From Cocos nucifera (taxonomy: Eukaryota > Streptophyta > Magnoliopsida > Arecales > Arecaceae), in contig QRFJ01000387.1 in the NCBI GenBank assembly GCA_006176705.1, positions 310,001 to 374,000 on the forward strand: 64,000 nt of DNA, read 5' to 3'. Of the stretch, positions 1 through 11,477 are shown piece after piece. The first letter of the stretch is position 1. Each line of letters begins with the position of its first letter. The translations under genes and the position numbers were made by a program. The notes beneath the pieces are model-generated. The model ran no database searches and was not told the origin of the DNA. It saw nothing but the letters and a program-made list of their open reading frames with translations.

Positions 1-1
1 A

Positions 2-595
2 ATCGAGCCTGAAGAACATAGATCTCCACCCCCTCCGCCATCACCATCTGCTGGACCCTCCTTCACTACACCAGGGTCTCCACACTCTCCTCAAGTGCCT
101 CCTTGTTCTACTTCAGCTCCTCCCCCAGCTTTTGATTAAGATCTATTAGTTGAAAGGATGGTAGAAGAAGTGGTTCAGAAAGTATTTGAAATATTTATGG
201 ATATACTATTCACTGTGAGGTATCAACTTTTAGTAAGTATTGAAGAGCAAAGAATATCCACTAAAGGTCAAACAGAAATGCTTAGTCAACAAATCAGCGG
301 ACTATCTCAAATGTTAGAAATTTTGGAGGAGCAGCATAAAACATCAACTCAAATTGAACTACTCCTATTTGACAATACTAGGATCGCACAGAGACTTGAA
401 GAGAATATCACTGTTCAGTGCACCATAATTAAAGTCCTCATTTCCACTCTACGATAGATTTTGAATCAGACTTCTTCTGAACTATCATCTTCTTCTAGAC
501 CATCACCATCTCCTAGACCTGCTCCTCACTTATCCTCAACTAGATCCAAATCTTCATCTGAACCCATCATTGAGTTCCTCTCTAATGAGGACTAG
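2..595 (+). pseudogene. env-like third ORF remnant of the Sirevirus-type element
   Basis: One reading frame runs from position 2 to a TAG at 593-595, broken by an in-frame TAA (137-139) and TAG (455-457). The first ~45 codons are Pro/Ser-rich. The central part (158-454) is a Gln/Glu/Leu-rich stretch with heptad-like spacing that looks like a coiled coil. The tail is again Ser/Pro-rich, with many SSS and SPSP clusters. No membrane segment is obvious in the visible part. A P-rich / coiled-coil / P-rich layout just before a Sirevirus 3' untranslated region fits the env-like ORF of that lineage. The N-terminal part is off the window. Two in-frame stops mean it is no longer translatable as one protein. 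It could instead be another element-specific additional ORF. Confidence 0.42.
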
Positions 596-641
596 GTCTA
601 GTTTCTCTTTTATTTTAACTTTTAATTTAGGTATGTTGGTA

Positions 642-646
642 TGAGA
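642..646. repeat. 5-bp target-site duplication of copy A1, left (TGAGA)
   Basis: TGAGA directly precedes the left LTR end at 647 and is repeated directly after the right LTR end at 11023-11027. A 5-bp TSD is the standard signature of copia integrase and fixes both element boundaries. Confidence 0.9.
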
Positions 647-2915
647 TGAAGGAAAAATCCTAATTTTTCGGACCAAGTTTGTTCAGATCTGATCGGATCA
701 AGAGATATATTTTAAAAAAATTTTTTAATTCAGATTAGATCTGAGATATTTAAAATTTAATTTTTATTATTAAAATAAATTTAGATAAATTAAATCAAAT
801 TTAATTTACCTTGACGTAGGGTAATCCTATTACCCATTGATGATCCTGTAAGCAGTGGAAGGTTCTGGATCTAGCCACGCAAGTGCCTGGCCTCTACCGA
901 TATCCACTCGGGCTGGATCTGAAGATCCTCTTCTTTTCTATCACGTCTCCAAAAATTAGATCTGAATTTGATTTGGAGGATCTTCAAAATACCTTTCGAA
1001 GATCAGCAGTTGTTCTTTGCAGTAGCGCAGCCTTTTAGCTTTCTGTCGTCTTGTTCTCATCTGGATTGCACCAACTTAGATCCCAAACTTCTTTGGGCGT
1101 GGAGAGGAGAGGGAGAAGATGGACTTGGCATGGAGGAGGAGAGGAGAGGCAGCCTTGGGGCATGTAGAATTTTTCAATTCTCAGATTGGTTTGGGCGCAG
1201 GGTCTTATTTATAGACTATGCGTGATCCAACTCCTCTTCTTCCCAACCAATCACAACCCTTTGTGAAATCAGATCTAAATCTGATTGGTGGAATAGAGTC
1301 CCCTGGATTCCTCCTTAGATGGGCACCTAAGACCAGTCAAAGTTGGATTCTTAGGAGGAACTCTAATTGGAATCCAAAAAGGAGATGGAGTCCCTTGTCC
1401 AACAGGGACTCCTAGGCGCCTCCAACTTGGGCGCACGCCAGCGTGCGCCCTCCTTCTCCTTGCCAGGTTCTGGCAGGGGGACAAGGCCCCCACCAGCTCT
1501 CCAATAGGTGCATGACATGTGGTCAAAAGTCAAAGTATCAATGGTCAACATTTGACCAGTCAAAGGTCAGACTTTTGACCAAAGTCAAAGAACGAAGAAA
1601 TGGCAGGTGACCAAAAATGGCAGGTAATGTCTTACAAAATAAGACAACCTTTTCTGACTTGGACAAGCCTCCAGTCAGACCATATGAAGGCCTCTGATTG
1701 AGCACAAACTCCTTTGGCTCAGTCAGGACAACTTATTTATGATAGTAAAAGAAGAACGTTAGGTTCAATCGAGTGCTAGCACGATTTTCTTGAACCTAAT
1801 TGAATCTCATTCAGATCAATTGAACTAGATCAGTTCAATTGATGATCACCAGATTCAAACCCTTGTTTGTGTGATCCAGTTAGGTTCAGTTCTGTATGGT
1901 AATGGGATATGTCATGATCTCTATCATCGACATCATCGAAACTCCTTTCGATGGATCAGAACTCTTCTGATTCGAACAGCTAGAATGATCGATCATCTAA
2001 ATCATTCTAATTGCTCCCAAAATCCACCAGTGACACCTAGCAGTATATGGTGGCAACCCATCAGAGCTGAATGCGAACCTCTTGGTGCAGCTACCTGTGT
2101 GATTAAGTTCTTCTATCTTGAGCCCCGATCAGATTAGGGTTAAGGTGAACTCGTCAAACCCTAGTCTCTGTCATATGATGTAATCATTCGATTCGAGTCC
2201 AATGTGAAAATCTAAATAGAAACTCTTTCTATTATTTCACTCTGCCATGGCCATGGGCTTCTGGACTTGATTCTCATGATCATCATAGGGCTACTCCTCT
2301 ACCACCGAGGTAGATAGATTCCATCTTGATGCAATCCAGTTCCTACAATGAACATGCTATAGCCAACATACACCTCAGGGTTCCATATGGCTAGGAGACC
2401 GAGTAATGGTGTAGTCAAACTATAACACCCTCAAGGTGAACTGCCGATGCACCTCAGGTCAAAGAACCAGACACACTACTGCAGCATCGAGTCAGTCATT
2501 GACGAGAAGGTAGACTTCCCTAATGACTACTCGAGGTGGTCACGCTCAGTGCCCTCGTTCTCTAACGAGTACCTGTACTCTCGCTCTGGTGTCTCCACAC
2601 CGTAGACTCAAGACTCATCTACTAAAGAGAAGCGATTGTACACCAACCTTCTGGATCAATCACCATCCTCATGATGATCCTATGGTCGGGAGCATTTTAT
2701 GAGTTAATAATGATTATTCATGTCTTAAATTTTCAACTCTTGAAAATATGAATTATCATTACCATTAACTCAAAGGATGTATCACAGACACTAAATACAC
2801 ATATGTGATAGAAAATAACCCATTTTATTGATTATAGTCAAAATTATAATTTTGCCCCTAGAAGTGTATTACAAGTGTCAGCCAATTCTGGCTTCTAGGG
2901 CACATATATCTAACA
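647..2915 (-). repeat. 3' LTR of copia copy A1
   Basis: This 2269-bp LTR pairs with 8758-11022. On the minus strand it starts TGTTAGATAT (at 2915) and ends TTCA (at 647), giving the TG...CA termini. Over 1869-2165 versus 9976-10272 (297 bp each, no gaps) I count five differences, all C/T or G/A transitions. A TATA box is seen at 1205-1214. The LTR has small ORFs on both strands with no recognisable domain, and I treat them as chance. Confidence 0.95.
1205..1214 (-). promoter_or_regulatory. TATA box of the A1 3' LTR
   Basis: The minus strand reads CTATAAATAA, preserved at the same relative place in the 5' LTR (9317-9326). It is the likely core promoter separating U3 from R. Confidence 0.55.
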
Positions 2916-2930
2916 ATCTCCCACTTATCC
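2916..2930 (-). promoter_or_regulatory. Polypurine tract of copy A1
   Basis: The minus strand reads GGATAAGTGGGAGAT immediately upstream of the 3' LTR start TGTTAGAT. This is the plus-strand DNA primer site expected next to a copia 3' LTR. Confidence 0.8.
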
Positions 2931-3337
2931 TAAAGCCAATTGGCTATAAGTCTAAGTCCCATCTTCTCAAGGTGGGCTTCGATCTTCTGTTGGCCCAACA
3001 GCTTTGTAAGTGGGTCTGCCACATTATCTATGGAGTTGACTCTCTTGACCTCGACGTAACCCTTCTCGAGATAATTGTAGATGAGGTGGTATCGCCGCTC
3101 AATGTGCTTGGATTTTTGGTGAGACCTCGACTCCTTAGCAAGGGCTATAGCACCATTGTTATCGCAGTATAGAGGAATGGCATCTGATGGCATTACTCCA
3201 ATTTCTGCAGCAAACTTCTTGTACCAGAATGCTTTCTTCACAGCCTCTAATGCAGCGATATATTCTACTTCCATGGTGGAATCTACTATCATAGTTTGCT
3301 TAAAACTCTTCCAGCTGACAGCACCACCATTGCACAC
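2930..3337 (-). pseudogene. A1 pol remnant: RNase H domain and pol C-terminus
   Basis: A 135-codon open segment covers the copia RNase H domain. Recognisable motifs are SWKSFKQ at the start, the EYIA motif carrying the catalytic Glu, YCDNNGA with the catalytic Asp, the SKHIERRYH box and the terminal NVADPLTK followed by MGLRLI. RNase H removes the RNA strand of the replication hybrid. In the intact polyprotein it is fused to the RT just upstream (3366-4179); the frame is broken between them. The residues seen are conserved, so damage is by frameshift rather than motif loss. The segment ends only a few bases from the polypurine tract, normal for copia. Confidence 0.9.
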
Positions 3338-3365
3338 AAACAGACTTTCAGATGTCGACTTTCGA

Positions 3366-4735
3366 TCATCTACATCGACATGAAATCCGAGTCTGTGTAT
3401 CCCTGGACTTGGAGTTCTCCGTTACCAAAGAAATCAACATCATATCCTTAGTTCTTCTTAAGTACTTAAGGATACATTTCACAGAAGTCCAGTGTTCTTC
3501 ACCTGGATTTGACTGATATCTGCTTGTGACACTCACAGCATGGGCTATATCAGGTCGTGTACATAGCATGGCATACATGAGGCTCCCTATTGCAGAAGCA
3601 TAAGGGATCTTGCTCATGCGTTCTATTTCCTCAGGTGTGCTAGGGCACATCTTTTTAGAAAGATGAATACCATGTCTGAAGGGTATTAATCCCTTTTAGA
3701 GTTTTCCATACTAAACCTCTTTAGTACTTTCTCTATGTACATCTTCTGTGAAAGTCCTAGCATCCTATTCGGTCTATCCCTATAGACCTTAATTCCTAGA
3801 ATAAAGGATGCTTCACCTAGGTCTTTCATGGAGAATTCCTTGGACAACCATATTTTGACTGTCATCAACATGGGAATATCATTCCCAATAAGGAGGATGT
3901 CATCCACGTACAATACGAGGAAGACAACAGCGCTCCCACTGACCTTTTTGAAGAACACATGGTTCCTCTTCATTTTTGATGAAATCCAAACTTTTTGATC
4001 ACATCATTGAAATGAGTGTTCCAGCTCCGAGATGCTTGCTTAAGTCCATATATGGACCTTTGCAGCTTGCAAACCTTGTGATCAGTATCACTGGATGTGA
4101 AACCTAGCGGCTGTTCCATATAGATATCTTCCTCAAGATATCCATTTAAGGAATGTCCATTTTCACGTCCATTTGCCATATTTCATAATCAAAATAGGCT
4201 GCAACAGCAAGCAATGTGCGGATGGATTTTAGCATAGTACTGGGAAAAGGTATCCTGATAGTCAATGCCTTCACGTTGACTATAACCTTTTGCCACTAGT
4301 CTAGCCTTTGAATGTCTCCACATTCCCATCTGCACCAATCTTTCTCTTGAAGATCCATTTACACCCAATAGGTACTATACCTTCTGGTGGATCTACCAAG
4401 GTCCAGACTTGGTTTGAGTGCATCGAGTCAATTTCTGACTGTCATTGCCTCTAGCCATTTCTCGGAGTCGATATCTGATATCGCCTCATTGTAGATTTTG
4501 GGATCATCACCATGAGCACCATTACCTACGAGGAACATTTTTTCTACTTTCCTCTGAAATAATACCTAAGTATCTTTCAGGAGGACGGAAAACTCTTTTC
4601 CGATCTACGAGGTGGAGGAGGTAGTGTTCTTATTGGCTCAACCTGATTTGGTTCCAATTGGTCCTTAGCTCGTTGTACTTGTGAGACTTTCTCATCAAGC
4701 TTAATCTGCTTTCCAATGCTACTATCTTGAATAAA
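3366..4735 (-). pseudogene. A1 pol remnant: reverse transcriptase domain
   Basis: Three open segments in different frames (3366-3650, 3686-3973, 3970-4179), plus a broken N-terminal stretch up to about 4735, cover the copia RT. The thumb-side segment has the AIGSLMYAM and TRPDIAHAV motifs. The middle segment has the catalytic YVDD at 3899-3910, intact, followed by MKDLGEASFILGI. The upstream segment has YLEEDIYMEQP and the KLQRSIYGLKQASR box. The region 4180-4735, which should hold the start of the RT and the linker to integrase, has several stops and frameshifts. The domain copies element RNA into cDNA in virus-like particles. The catalytic motif survives, but no continuous RT could be translated. 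Confidence 0.9.
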
Positions 4736-5459
4736 CTATTTTTCAAGAAAGATGGCATGTCGACTCACAATCACATTGTGGTCTTCTGGAATGTAGAAAT
4801 AGTATCCTAATGACTCTTTAGGATATCCTATGAATCGAGCTCTGAAGGACCTAAACTCTAACTTGTCCGCTTGTTGTCTTTTGACATGAGCCGGACAACC
4901 CCAAATTCTGAGATGACTCAGACTTGGTTTCTTACCATGCCATATCTCATACGGTGTGGTAGGAACGGTTTTAGAGGAAACCCTATTCAGTAGATAAATT
5001 GAAGTTAACAATGAATGTCCCCAAAGAAAATCAGGGAGGTCTGTGAAGCTCATCATGGATCGGACCATATCCAATAGAGTCCGATTTCTCCATTCTAAAA
5101 CTCCCGTTGAGTTGAGGTGTTCCTGGTGGAGTCCATTGAGAGACTATGCCATTTTCCTTGAGATAGTCTAGGAATTCTCGGCTAAGGTATTCACCTCCTC
5201 GATCTGATCGAAGAACCTTAATGGGTTTTCCAGTTTGTTTTTCTACTTCATGTCTGAATTCTTTGAACTTTTCAAAAGCTTCAGACTTGTGTCTCATAAG
5301 ATACACATACCCATACCTAGATAGATCATCGGTAAAGATAATGAAGTAGACAAAATTGCCTCTAGCCGGCACATCAAATGGGCCGCACACATCAGTATGT
5401 ACTAGGGCAAGGAGATCTGTGGCCCTTTCCCCATGTCCTACAAAAGGGAGTTTAGTCAT
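4736..5459 (-). pseudogene. A1 pol remnant: integrase core and C-terminal region
   Basis: Two overlapping open segments in different frames (5031-5459 and 4736-5074) cover the copia integrase. The first has the catalytic Asp in HTDVCGP (residue 23) and the second Asp in LRSDRGGEY (residue 86). The frame is lost at the NG...ER box where the third acidic residue of the D,D-35-E triad should be, around 5060-5100. The second segment resumes at MVRSMM and runs through the RIWGC and FIGYP...YYFY motifs typical of the C-terminal part. Integrase inserts the cDNA. The frameshift in the catalytic box makes this copy inactive. The homologous remnant in A2 lies at 38697-39630. Confidence 0.9.
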
Positions 5460-5478
5460 TTTGCCTTGAAGACAAGAT

Positions 5479-5826
5479 TCACAAGTTGGATATGACTCGG
5501 AAAGTCAATGGACTCAATAGCCCATTTTTCTCCAATTTGTTGATCCTATCTTCTGCTATATGACCTAATCTCAGGTGCCATAGATACCTATCATTTGGAC
5601 TATCCCTAGGTCGTTTGGCATTCACGTTTTGCTCGATAGTTAAAACAGATACATCAATATGTAGCTGATAAAGATCGTTAATAAGGAAACCATTTGCAAT
5701 TTTATTTCTTTCATAAAGAATGTTACAATGGTCCTTAAAGAAGGTAATCACATAGCCTTCTAGTGCTAAGCATGAAACAGAAATCAAATTCCTGCTAGCT
5801 GCAGGCACATAATAACAGTCTTTCAA
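5479..5826 (-). pseudogene. A1 pol remnant: protease end and GAG-pre-integrase (HHCC) region
   Basis: An open segment of 115 codons starts in the DCYYVPAASRNLISVS motif that follows the copia protease. It ends in YLWHLRLGHI, the His-His half of the integrase N-terminal zinc-binding HHCC domain. The paired Cys residues fall beyond the end of this frame. Compared with A2, A1 appears to lack a few codons just before the RPRD motif (near 5612). Confidence 0.85.
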
Positions 5827-6199
5827 AACTAAGTCTAAACCAGATGGTAATCGAAGAGGATATGTTTCCCACGGCTACTGCAGCAACTCTTGCTCCATTA
5901 CCGATGCGTAGGATCATGTCTCCATCCCTCAGCCTCCTGCTATCCTCAAGATCCTGCATGGAAGTGCACAGATGAGCACTAGAACCAGAGTCAAGCACCC
6001 AACTGGATGCAGAAGAAACCGTAAGGTTAGACTCAATAACGAGCATACCTCCAGAAGGACCTTCCTTCTTGTTCTTCAGGGTGGCCAGGTAAGTAGGGCA
6101 GTTCCGCTTCCAGTGGCCATCGCTGTTGCAATGGAAATACTTTTCTTTGGCAGCGGCTTTCTTCTTTAGCTCTGCCTTCTTCTTCTTTCCTCCTTCCAC
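5795..6199 (-). pseudogene. A1 gag-pol remnant: nucleocapsid zinc knuckle and aspartic protease
   Basis: A 134-codon open segment begins in a Lys-rich linker and contains a CCHC-type knuckle at residues 21-34 (6098-6139). The usual first Cys is Tyr (KYFHCNSDGHWKRNC). The copia protease catalytic motif WVLDSGSSAH follows at residues 67-76 (DSG at 5984-5992). The knuckle binds element RNA and the protease cuts the polyprotein. The DSG motif is intact. The Tyr substitution would be expected to disrupt zinc binding. It is also present in copy A2, so it may predate both insertions. Confidence 0.88.
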
Positions 6200-6908
6200 C
6201 TTCTTGCTTTTTTCACAGACTTCTTTTTCTTTTCAGAAGACTTTCTTTTGGAAAGAAGTTCCATTCCATAGCAAGAACTGAGCCTTTAGAACCTTTCATA
6301 GAAAGCTCAGCGGTGAACCAGCATGTTCATTAATTCGGCCAAGGAAATTTTGAAGTTTATGCATGTGGTAATTCATGATGAATTGCCCATATGCATCAGT
6401 CAAGGATTGCAGAATAACATCGTTCTGTAGATCCAAGTCTAACTTCACACCGAGCTTCTCAAGCTCTTCCAAGTCCTTGATCATTATCAGACAGTGATCT
6501 TGGACTGACTGCCCATCATGCATCTTAGCCTTAAAAAGTCATTTCGTGACTTGATACTTGGCTGCGCGACTCTGTTCACCAAACATCTCTTGCAGGTGAG
6601 CCAACATTTGGCGAGCAGTCCCGACTATCTTCATGTTGGCGCTGGAGCTCATCAGACATCGAGCCCAACATGTAATATCTGGTCTTATTATCTTCGTCTA
6701 TCCATTTTTTCAGAGATGCTCTCTATTCAGTGGATGAACGAACTGATAAAATGGGAGGATCCTGGTCCAATACATGGGTTAACTTCTCAAAATCTAAAAC
6801 TATTTTGTAGTTCCTGAGCCAATCTTTATAATTGGATCCGGTCAGTCTATGTGTGTCCAGGATACGTGCCAATGGGTTGGAGGCAAACATTTTTTTGTAG
6901 AGAGTCAA
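6200..6908 (-). pseudogene. A1 gag remnant (capsid)
   Basis: Open segments at 6723-6908 and 6296-6523, in different frames, match the N-terminal and central parts of a copia gag. The start at 6908 opens MTLYKKMF and continues SNPLARILDTHRLTGSNYKDWLRN, the usual N-terminus of gag in this lineage. The second segment has the MHDGQSVQDHCL...MIKDLEELEKLG and FIMNYHMHKL motifs of the gag core. About 200 bp between them and the linker at 6200-6295 are frame-broken. Gag forms the virus-like particle. A2 has the matching start at 47985. Confidence 0.88.
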
Positions 6909-8743
6909 AGATTCTAGTTAGATATTATAATTATAACTCAACCAATTTATTTAGAGATTTTATTTTTAAACAAATTAGCTTCCACTATTTTTTTGAATCC
7001 CTATACTTTCTCTATAGAGATGCGAAAATCTCCATGATTAATGATTTCTAGTGGATGGTGCGGTCTCACCAACTGACTCATCACCTCACTAACAGTTATT
7101 GGTGATGGGTTAGCCAATGAGTGAACAACTCTTGTTTAATGATTCTCTAATCATGGTGCACCCAAACTTGGTCTCTAATTCATGAATCTCATCGTATCCA
7201 AAATATTGATCCACTCCTTAGTTAAGTCAGACCCACCATTTGCACAGACTGAATTTTTAATTGAGTCTCTCACCGTATCCAGAATATTGAGCCCAACTCA
7301 TCCTCCAGTCCCATAGCATCCAATGCCTAATAGACATGGTTGCATCTTCCCGGTGCAACTGAGCCACTATATCCAGCCGAGAACAATCAACCCTAGGAAG
7401 GGCCCGCACATCTACAATGGTGGAAGACCTCAGACTTAATCTTTTCTTAGGAAGAATTGATTCAGATCTCATTAAACTAGACTTATCATAGTCATAACGA
7501 TTATGACTAACCTAGTGGCATGGGTTAGCTCGGAGTATTAACTACCTCAGATCAGAACTATGTCAACAGATATGGTCAGATAAGTGAGACTGGTGGAAGG
7601 GATATGTCATTAACTCGTACAAGAATGCATTTAGGTTGAGTAGCTCCCAATTAAAAACCAATCGATCGTATATGCCAAACTTACCTTAGACACCAAATTA
7701 TTGAGCTAGAACCAATTGGGTTAGCCTACAATCCAGACTCTAACCTCTGATCCTAATTAGGTCTTGCTTGATCGTGACTCGATCTTGACCCAAACTTAAT
7801 CCTATTAGATTGGTCAATTTAAGCATTGTTGATCCCATCTAACCAACTCTTGATTCAGTTTGATCAACCGCTTAGACCTAATTGAGCTACCCAAGCCCGA
7901 ACCCAGTATTATGAATATGTCTTAGATCTAAAATTCTCAATTTTAGATCTAATTAATATTTTATAATCTTAATTTTTAATTAAGTAGGGTTCATAAATAC
8001 AATATGCATAATAAATCCTAGGGTTTCAGGATCTAGGGTTTTGCAGAAAGTAAGTTTTGAATTTTTGATTAAGGACGAACCGTAACACCCCTATACGTCA
8101 TAAGAATATCCCATTGGATGGGAGGAGAGGGCTTTTAAATTCTTCTTCATTCTTATGACCGGACGGCTAAGAGGAACGCCTTAATCAGGAACATGCAATA
8201 CTACAAAATAGTTTTAGATCTATATCATATATCTCATATACAAATTAGATCTAATCATGACATATTTTGCATACATCTCATGTATCGAATCATGCATATT
8301 TTCAGATCTAAATTATCTCATAATAATCTAAAAAATTAGATTTAAATTGGTTTCATCAAAATAAACTCTAATTTAGATAACTATGTAGAACTATTCTACA
8401 ACTAATCTAGACATGCATCAATCATATCTCATATGATGTTAAAATTAAATAATTTTTATTTATTATTTTTTAAATATTATTATAATAATTATAATATCAA
8501 AAAATAGTAAATAAATAGATCTAAAATATGATTTAATCAAATTAAATTGAAAACATGCAAGACTATTCTATAGAACTATTCTATTTTAGAACTAGTCATG
8601 CATATTTTCTAATTTTAGATACAAATCATTTAATTTTAATTTTTTCTGATTTCAAATCTGATCAAATCTCATGTGACATCTAAAATCATTTATTTTTTAA
8701 TTAAAATAAATTTAAAATTGGATCTAAATACTTTAGAACCTTG
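6909..8743 (-). other. Long untranslated leader of copy A1
   Basis: About 1.8 kb between the primer-binding site and the gag start. It is AT-rich, has no ORF with a recognisable domain on either strand, and has a matching leader in A2 (47986-49653). It should contain packaging and dimerisation signals by analogy with other LTR elements, but I see no specific motif for these. Confidence 0.75.
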
Positions 8744-8755
8744 GCTCTGATACCA
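8744..8755 (-). promoter_or_regulatory. Primer-binding site of copy A1
   Basis: The minus strand reads TGGTATCAGAGC two bases after the 5' LTR end. This is the canonical 12-base match to the 3' end of plant initiator Met-tRNA used by copia elements. Confidence 0.92.
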
Positions 8756-8757
8756 AT

Positions 8758-11022
8758 TGAAGAAAAAATTCTGATTTTTCGGATCAGATTCGTTCAAATC
8801 TGATCGGATCAAAAGATATATTTTAAAATTTTTTTCTTTAATCTAGATTAAATCTAAAATATTTTAGATTTAATTCTTATTATTAAAATAAATTTAGATA
8901 AATTAAATTAAATTTAATTTACCTTGACGTAGGGTAATCCTATTACCCGTTGATGATCCTGTAAGCAGTGGAAGATTCTGGATCTAGCCACGTAAGTGCC
9001 TGGCCTCTACCGATATCCACTTGGTCTGGATCTGAAGATCCTCTTCTTCTCTATCACGTCTCCAAAAATTAGATCTAAATCTGATTTGGAGGATCTTCAA
9101 AATACCTTTCGAAGATCAGCAGTTGTCCTTTGCAGCAGCGCAACCTTCTAGCTTTCTATCGCCTTTCTCTCATCTGGATTGCACCAACTTGGATCCCAAA
9201 CTCCTTTGGGCATGGAGAGGAGAGGGAGAAGATGGACTTGGCATGGAGGAGGAGAGGAGAGGCAGCCTTGGGGTGTGGAAATTTTTCAATTCTCAGATTG
9301 GGTTGGGCGTAGGGTCTTATTTATAGACTATGCGTGATCCAACTCCTCTTCTTCCCAACCAATCACAACCCTTTGTGAAATCAAATTTAAATCTGATTGG
9401 TGAGAATAGAGTTCCTTGGATTTCTCCTTAGATGGCACCTAAGATTAGTCAAACTTGGATCTTAGGAGGAGTCTAATTGAAATCCAAAAAGAAGATGGAG
9501 TCCCTATCCAACAGGGACTCCTGGGCGCATCCAGCTTGGGCACACGCCAAGGGTGGCATGCGCCCTCCTCCTTACCAGGTTTTGGCAAGGGGACAAGCCC
9601 CCACCAACCCTCCAATAGGTGTGTGACACATGGATAGAAGTCAAAGTATCAATGGTCAATATTTGATCAGTCAAAAGTCAACTTTTGACCAAAGTCAAAG
9701 GACAAGAAATGGCAGGTAACCAAAAATGGTAGGTATTGTCTTACAAAATAAGACAACCCTTTTCTAAACTAGACAAGCTTTAGTCAGATCAAGTGAAGGC
9801 CTCTAATCAAGCACAAACTCCTTTGACTCAGTCAGGACAACTATTTATGATAGTAAAAGAAGAACGTTAGGTTCAATCGAGTGCTAGCATGATTTTCTTG
9901 AACTAATTGAATCTCATTCAGATCAATTGAACTGGATCAGTTCAATTGATGATCACCAGATTCAAATTCTTATTTGTGTGATCCAGTTAGGTTCAATTCT
10001 GTATGATAATGGGATATGTCATGATCTCTATCATCGACATCATCGAAACTTCTTTCGATGGATCAGAACTCTTCTAATTCGAACAGCTAGAATGATCGAT
10101 CATCTAAATCATTCTAATTGCTCCCAAAATCCACCAGTGACACCTAGCAGTATATGGTGGCAACCCATCAGAGCTGAATGTGAACCTCTTGGTGCAGCTA
10201 CCTGTGTGATTAAGTTCTTCTATCTTGAGCCCCGATCAGATTAGGGTTAAGGTGAACTCGTCAAACCCTAGTTTCTATCATATGATGTAATCATTCGATT
10301 CAAGTCCGATGTGAAAAGCTAAATAGAAATTTTTTCTATTATTTCACTCTGCCATGGCCATGGACTTTTGGACTTGATTCTCATGATCATCATAGGGCTG
10401 CTCCTCTACCACCGAGGTAGATAGATTCCATTTTGATGCTATCCAGTTTCCTATAATGAACATGCTATAGCCAACATACACCTCAGGATTTCGAATGGCT
10501 AGGAGATCGAGTAATGGTGTAGTCAAACTATAACACCCTCAAGGTGAACTACCGATGCACCTCAGGTCAAAGAACCAGACACACTACTGCAGCATCGAGT
10601 CAGTCATTGACGAGAAGGTAGACTTCCTAATGACTACTCGAGGTGGTCACGCTCAGTGCCCTCATTCTCTAACGAGTATCTATACTCTCGCTCTGGTGTC
10701 TCCACACCGTAGACTCAAGACTCATCTACTAAAGAGAAGCGATTGTACACCAACCTTCCAGATCAATCACCATCCTTGTGATGATCCTATGGTCGGAAGC
10801 ATTTTATGAGTTAATAATGATTATTCATGTCTTAAATTTTCAACTCTTGAAAATATGAATTATCATTACCATTAACTCAAAGGATGTATCACAGACACTA
10901 AATACACATATGTGATAGAAAATAATCCATTTTATTGATTATAGTCAAAATTATAATTTTACCCCTAGAAGTGTATTATAAGTGTCAGCCAATTATGGCT
11001 TCTAGGGCACATATATCTAACA
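8758..11022 (-). repeat. 5' LTR of copia copy A1
   Basis: This 2265-bp LTR pairs with 647-2915. The minus strand starts TGTTAGATAT at 11022 and ends TTCA at 8758. A TATA box is seen at 9317-9326. The right flank is the TSD TGAGA (11023-11027), after which the Sirevirus-like host sequence resumes. Confidence 0.95.
9317..9326 (-). promoter_or_regulatory. TATA box of the A1 5' LTR
   Basis: CTATAAATAA on the minus strand, identical to the one in the 3' LTR (1205-1214). It would drive transcription of A1 leftwards. Confidence 0.6.
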
Positions 11023-11290
11023 TGAGATTTATTTTTTGTAAACCAACATACACCTCTAACTATGTAGTATTAAATCTTGAAATGAAATCAATCCTTTTTA
11101 TATTCTTACCTTCTTTATCTTTTTTATGATCCTTTCATTGTTGTGATTTTGATGATGACAAAAAAAAGAAGAAATATTAAGAAAAAATATGCAAATGTAT
11201 AATCAATTCAAACTAAAATATAAAAAAGAAGACTTTTTAGAAAATAAATTATTTGAGTTGATCAAATGCAAATCTTATTCATTTCATATT

Positions 11291-11477
11291 ATTCATTTCA
11301 TAAGAGCATACATTAAGGGAGAGAATGATTATTCAAATCTTATTCATTTCATGAGAGCATACATTAAGGGGGAGCTTCAGTATAAAAACTTTGCATTTAT
11401 TAATTAATGACATTCATATTTCTTATAATCATTTTATGGATTGTTTAATATTTTATCATCATAAAAAAGGAGGAGAT
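11291..11477 (+). promoter_or_regulatory. Repeated polypurine-tract motifs before the Sirevirus-like 3' LTR
   Basis: A 51-bp spaced duplication (starts 11291 and 11342) carries CATTAAGGGAGAG (about 11311) and CATTAAGGGGGAG (about 11362). It is followed by AAAAAAGGAGGAGAT abutting the LTR at 11478. The last is the functional-looking polypurine tract; the upstream copies are the repeated PPT pattern known for Sirevirus 3' regions. Confidence 0.6.

Larger units (their letters stand above)
647..11022 (-). mobile_element. Full-length Ty1/copia retrotransposon, copy A1 (minus strand)
   Basis: Complete element of 10,376 bp bounded by the TSD TGAGA. On the minus strand the order is 5' LTR (8758-11022), primer-binding site complementary to initiator Met-tRNA (8744-8755), long leader, gag, CCHC, protease, integrase, reverse transcriptase, RNase H, polypurine tract (2916-2930) and 3' LTR (647-2915). 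The integrase-before-RT order is diagnostic of copia. The polyprotein is broken by several frameshifts and stops, so the copy is not autonomous, although the RT YVDD and the protease DSG are intact. It is inserted in the 3' region of the Sirevirus-like element. Related copies in the window are A2 (38697-51935) and the LTR A3 (61978-64000). Confidence 0.95.

Noticed and set aside
1871..2137. 88-codon ORF conserved in both A1 LTRs (also 10041-10244)
   Set aside because: Conservation is explained by the two LTRs being copies of the same sequence; no domain.
8744..8755. tRNA-like sequence TGGTATCAGAGC
   Set aside because: Only the 12-base primer-binding complement; no cloverleaf or further tRNA sequence. 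The same holds for the PBS words in A2, D1 and D2.
11291..11372. Short direct repeats that might suggest a CRISPR-like array
   Set aside because: Only two units, in a plant retrotransposon 3' region; explained by the repeated polypurine motif.
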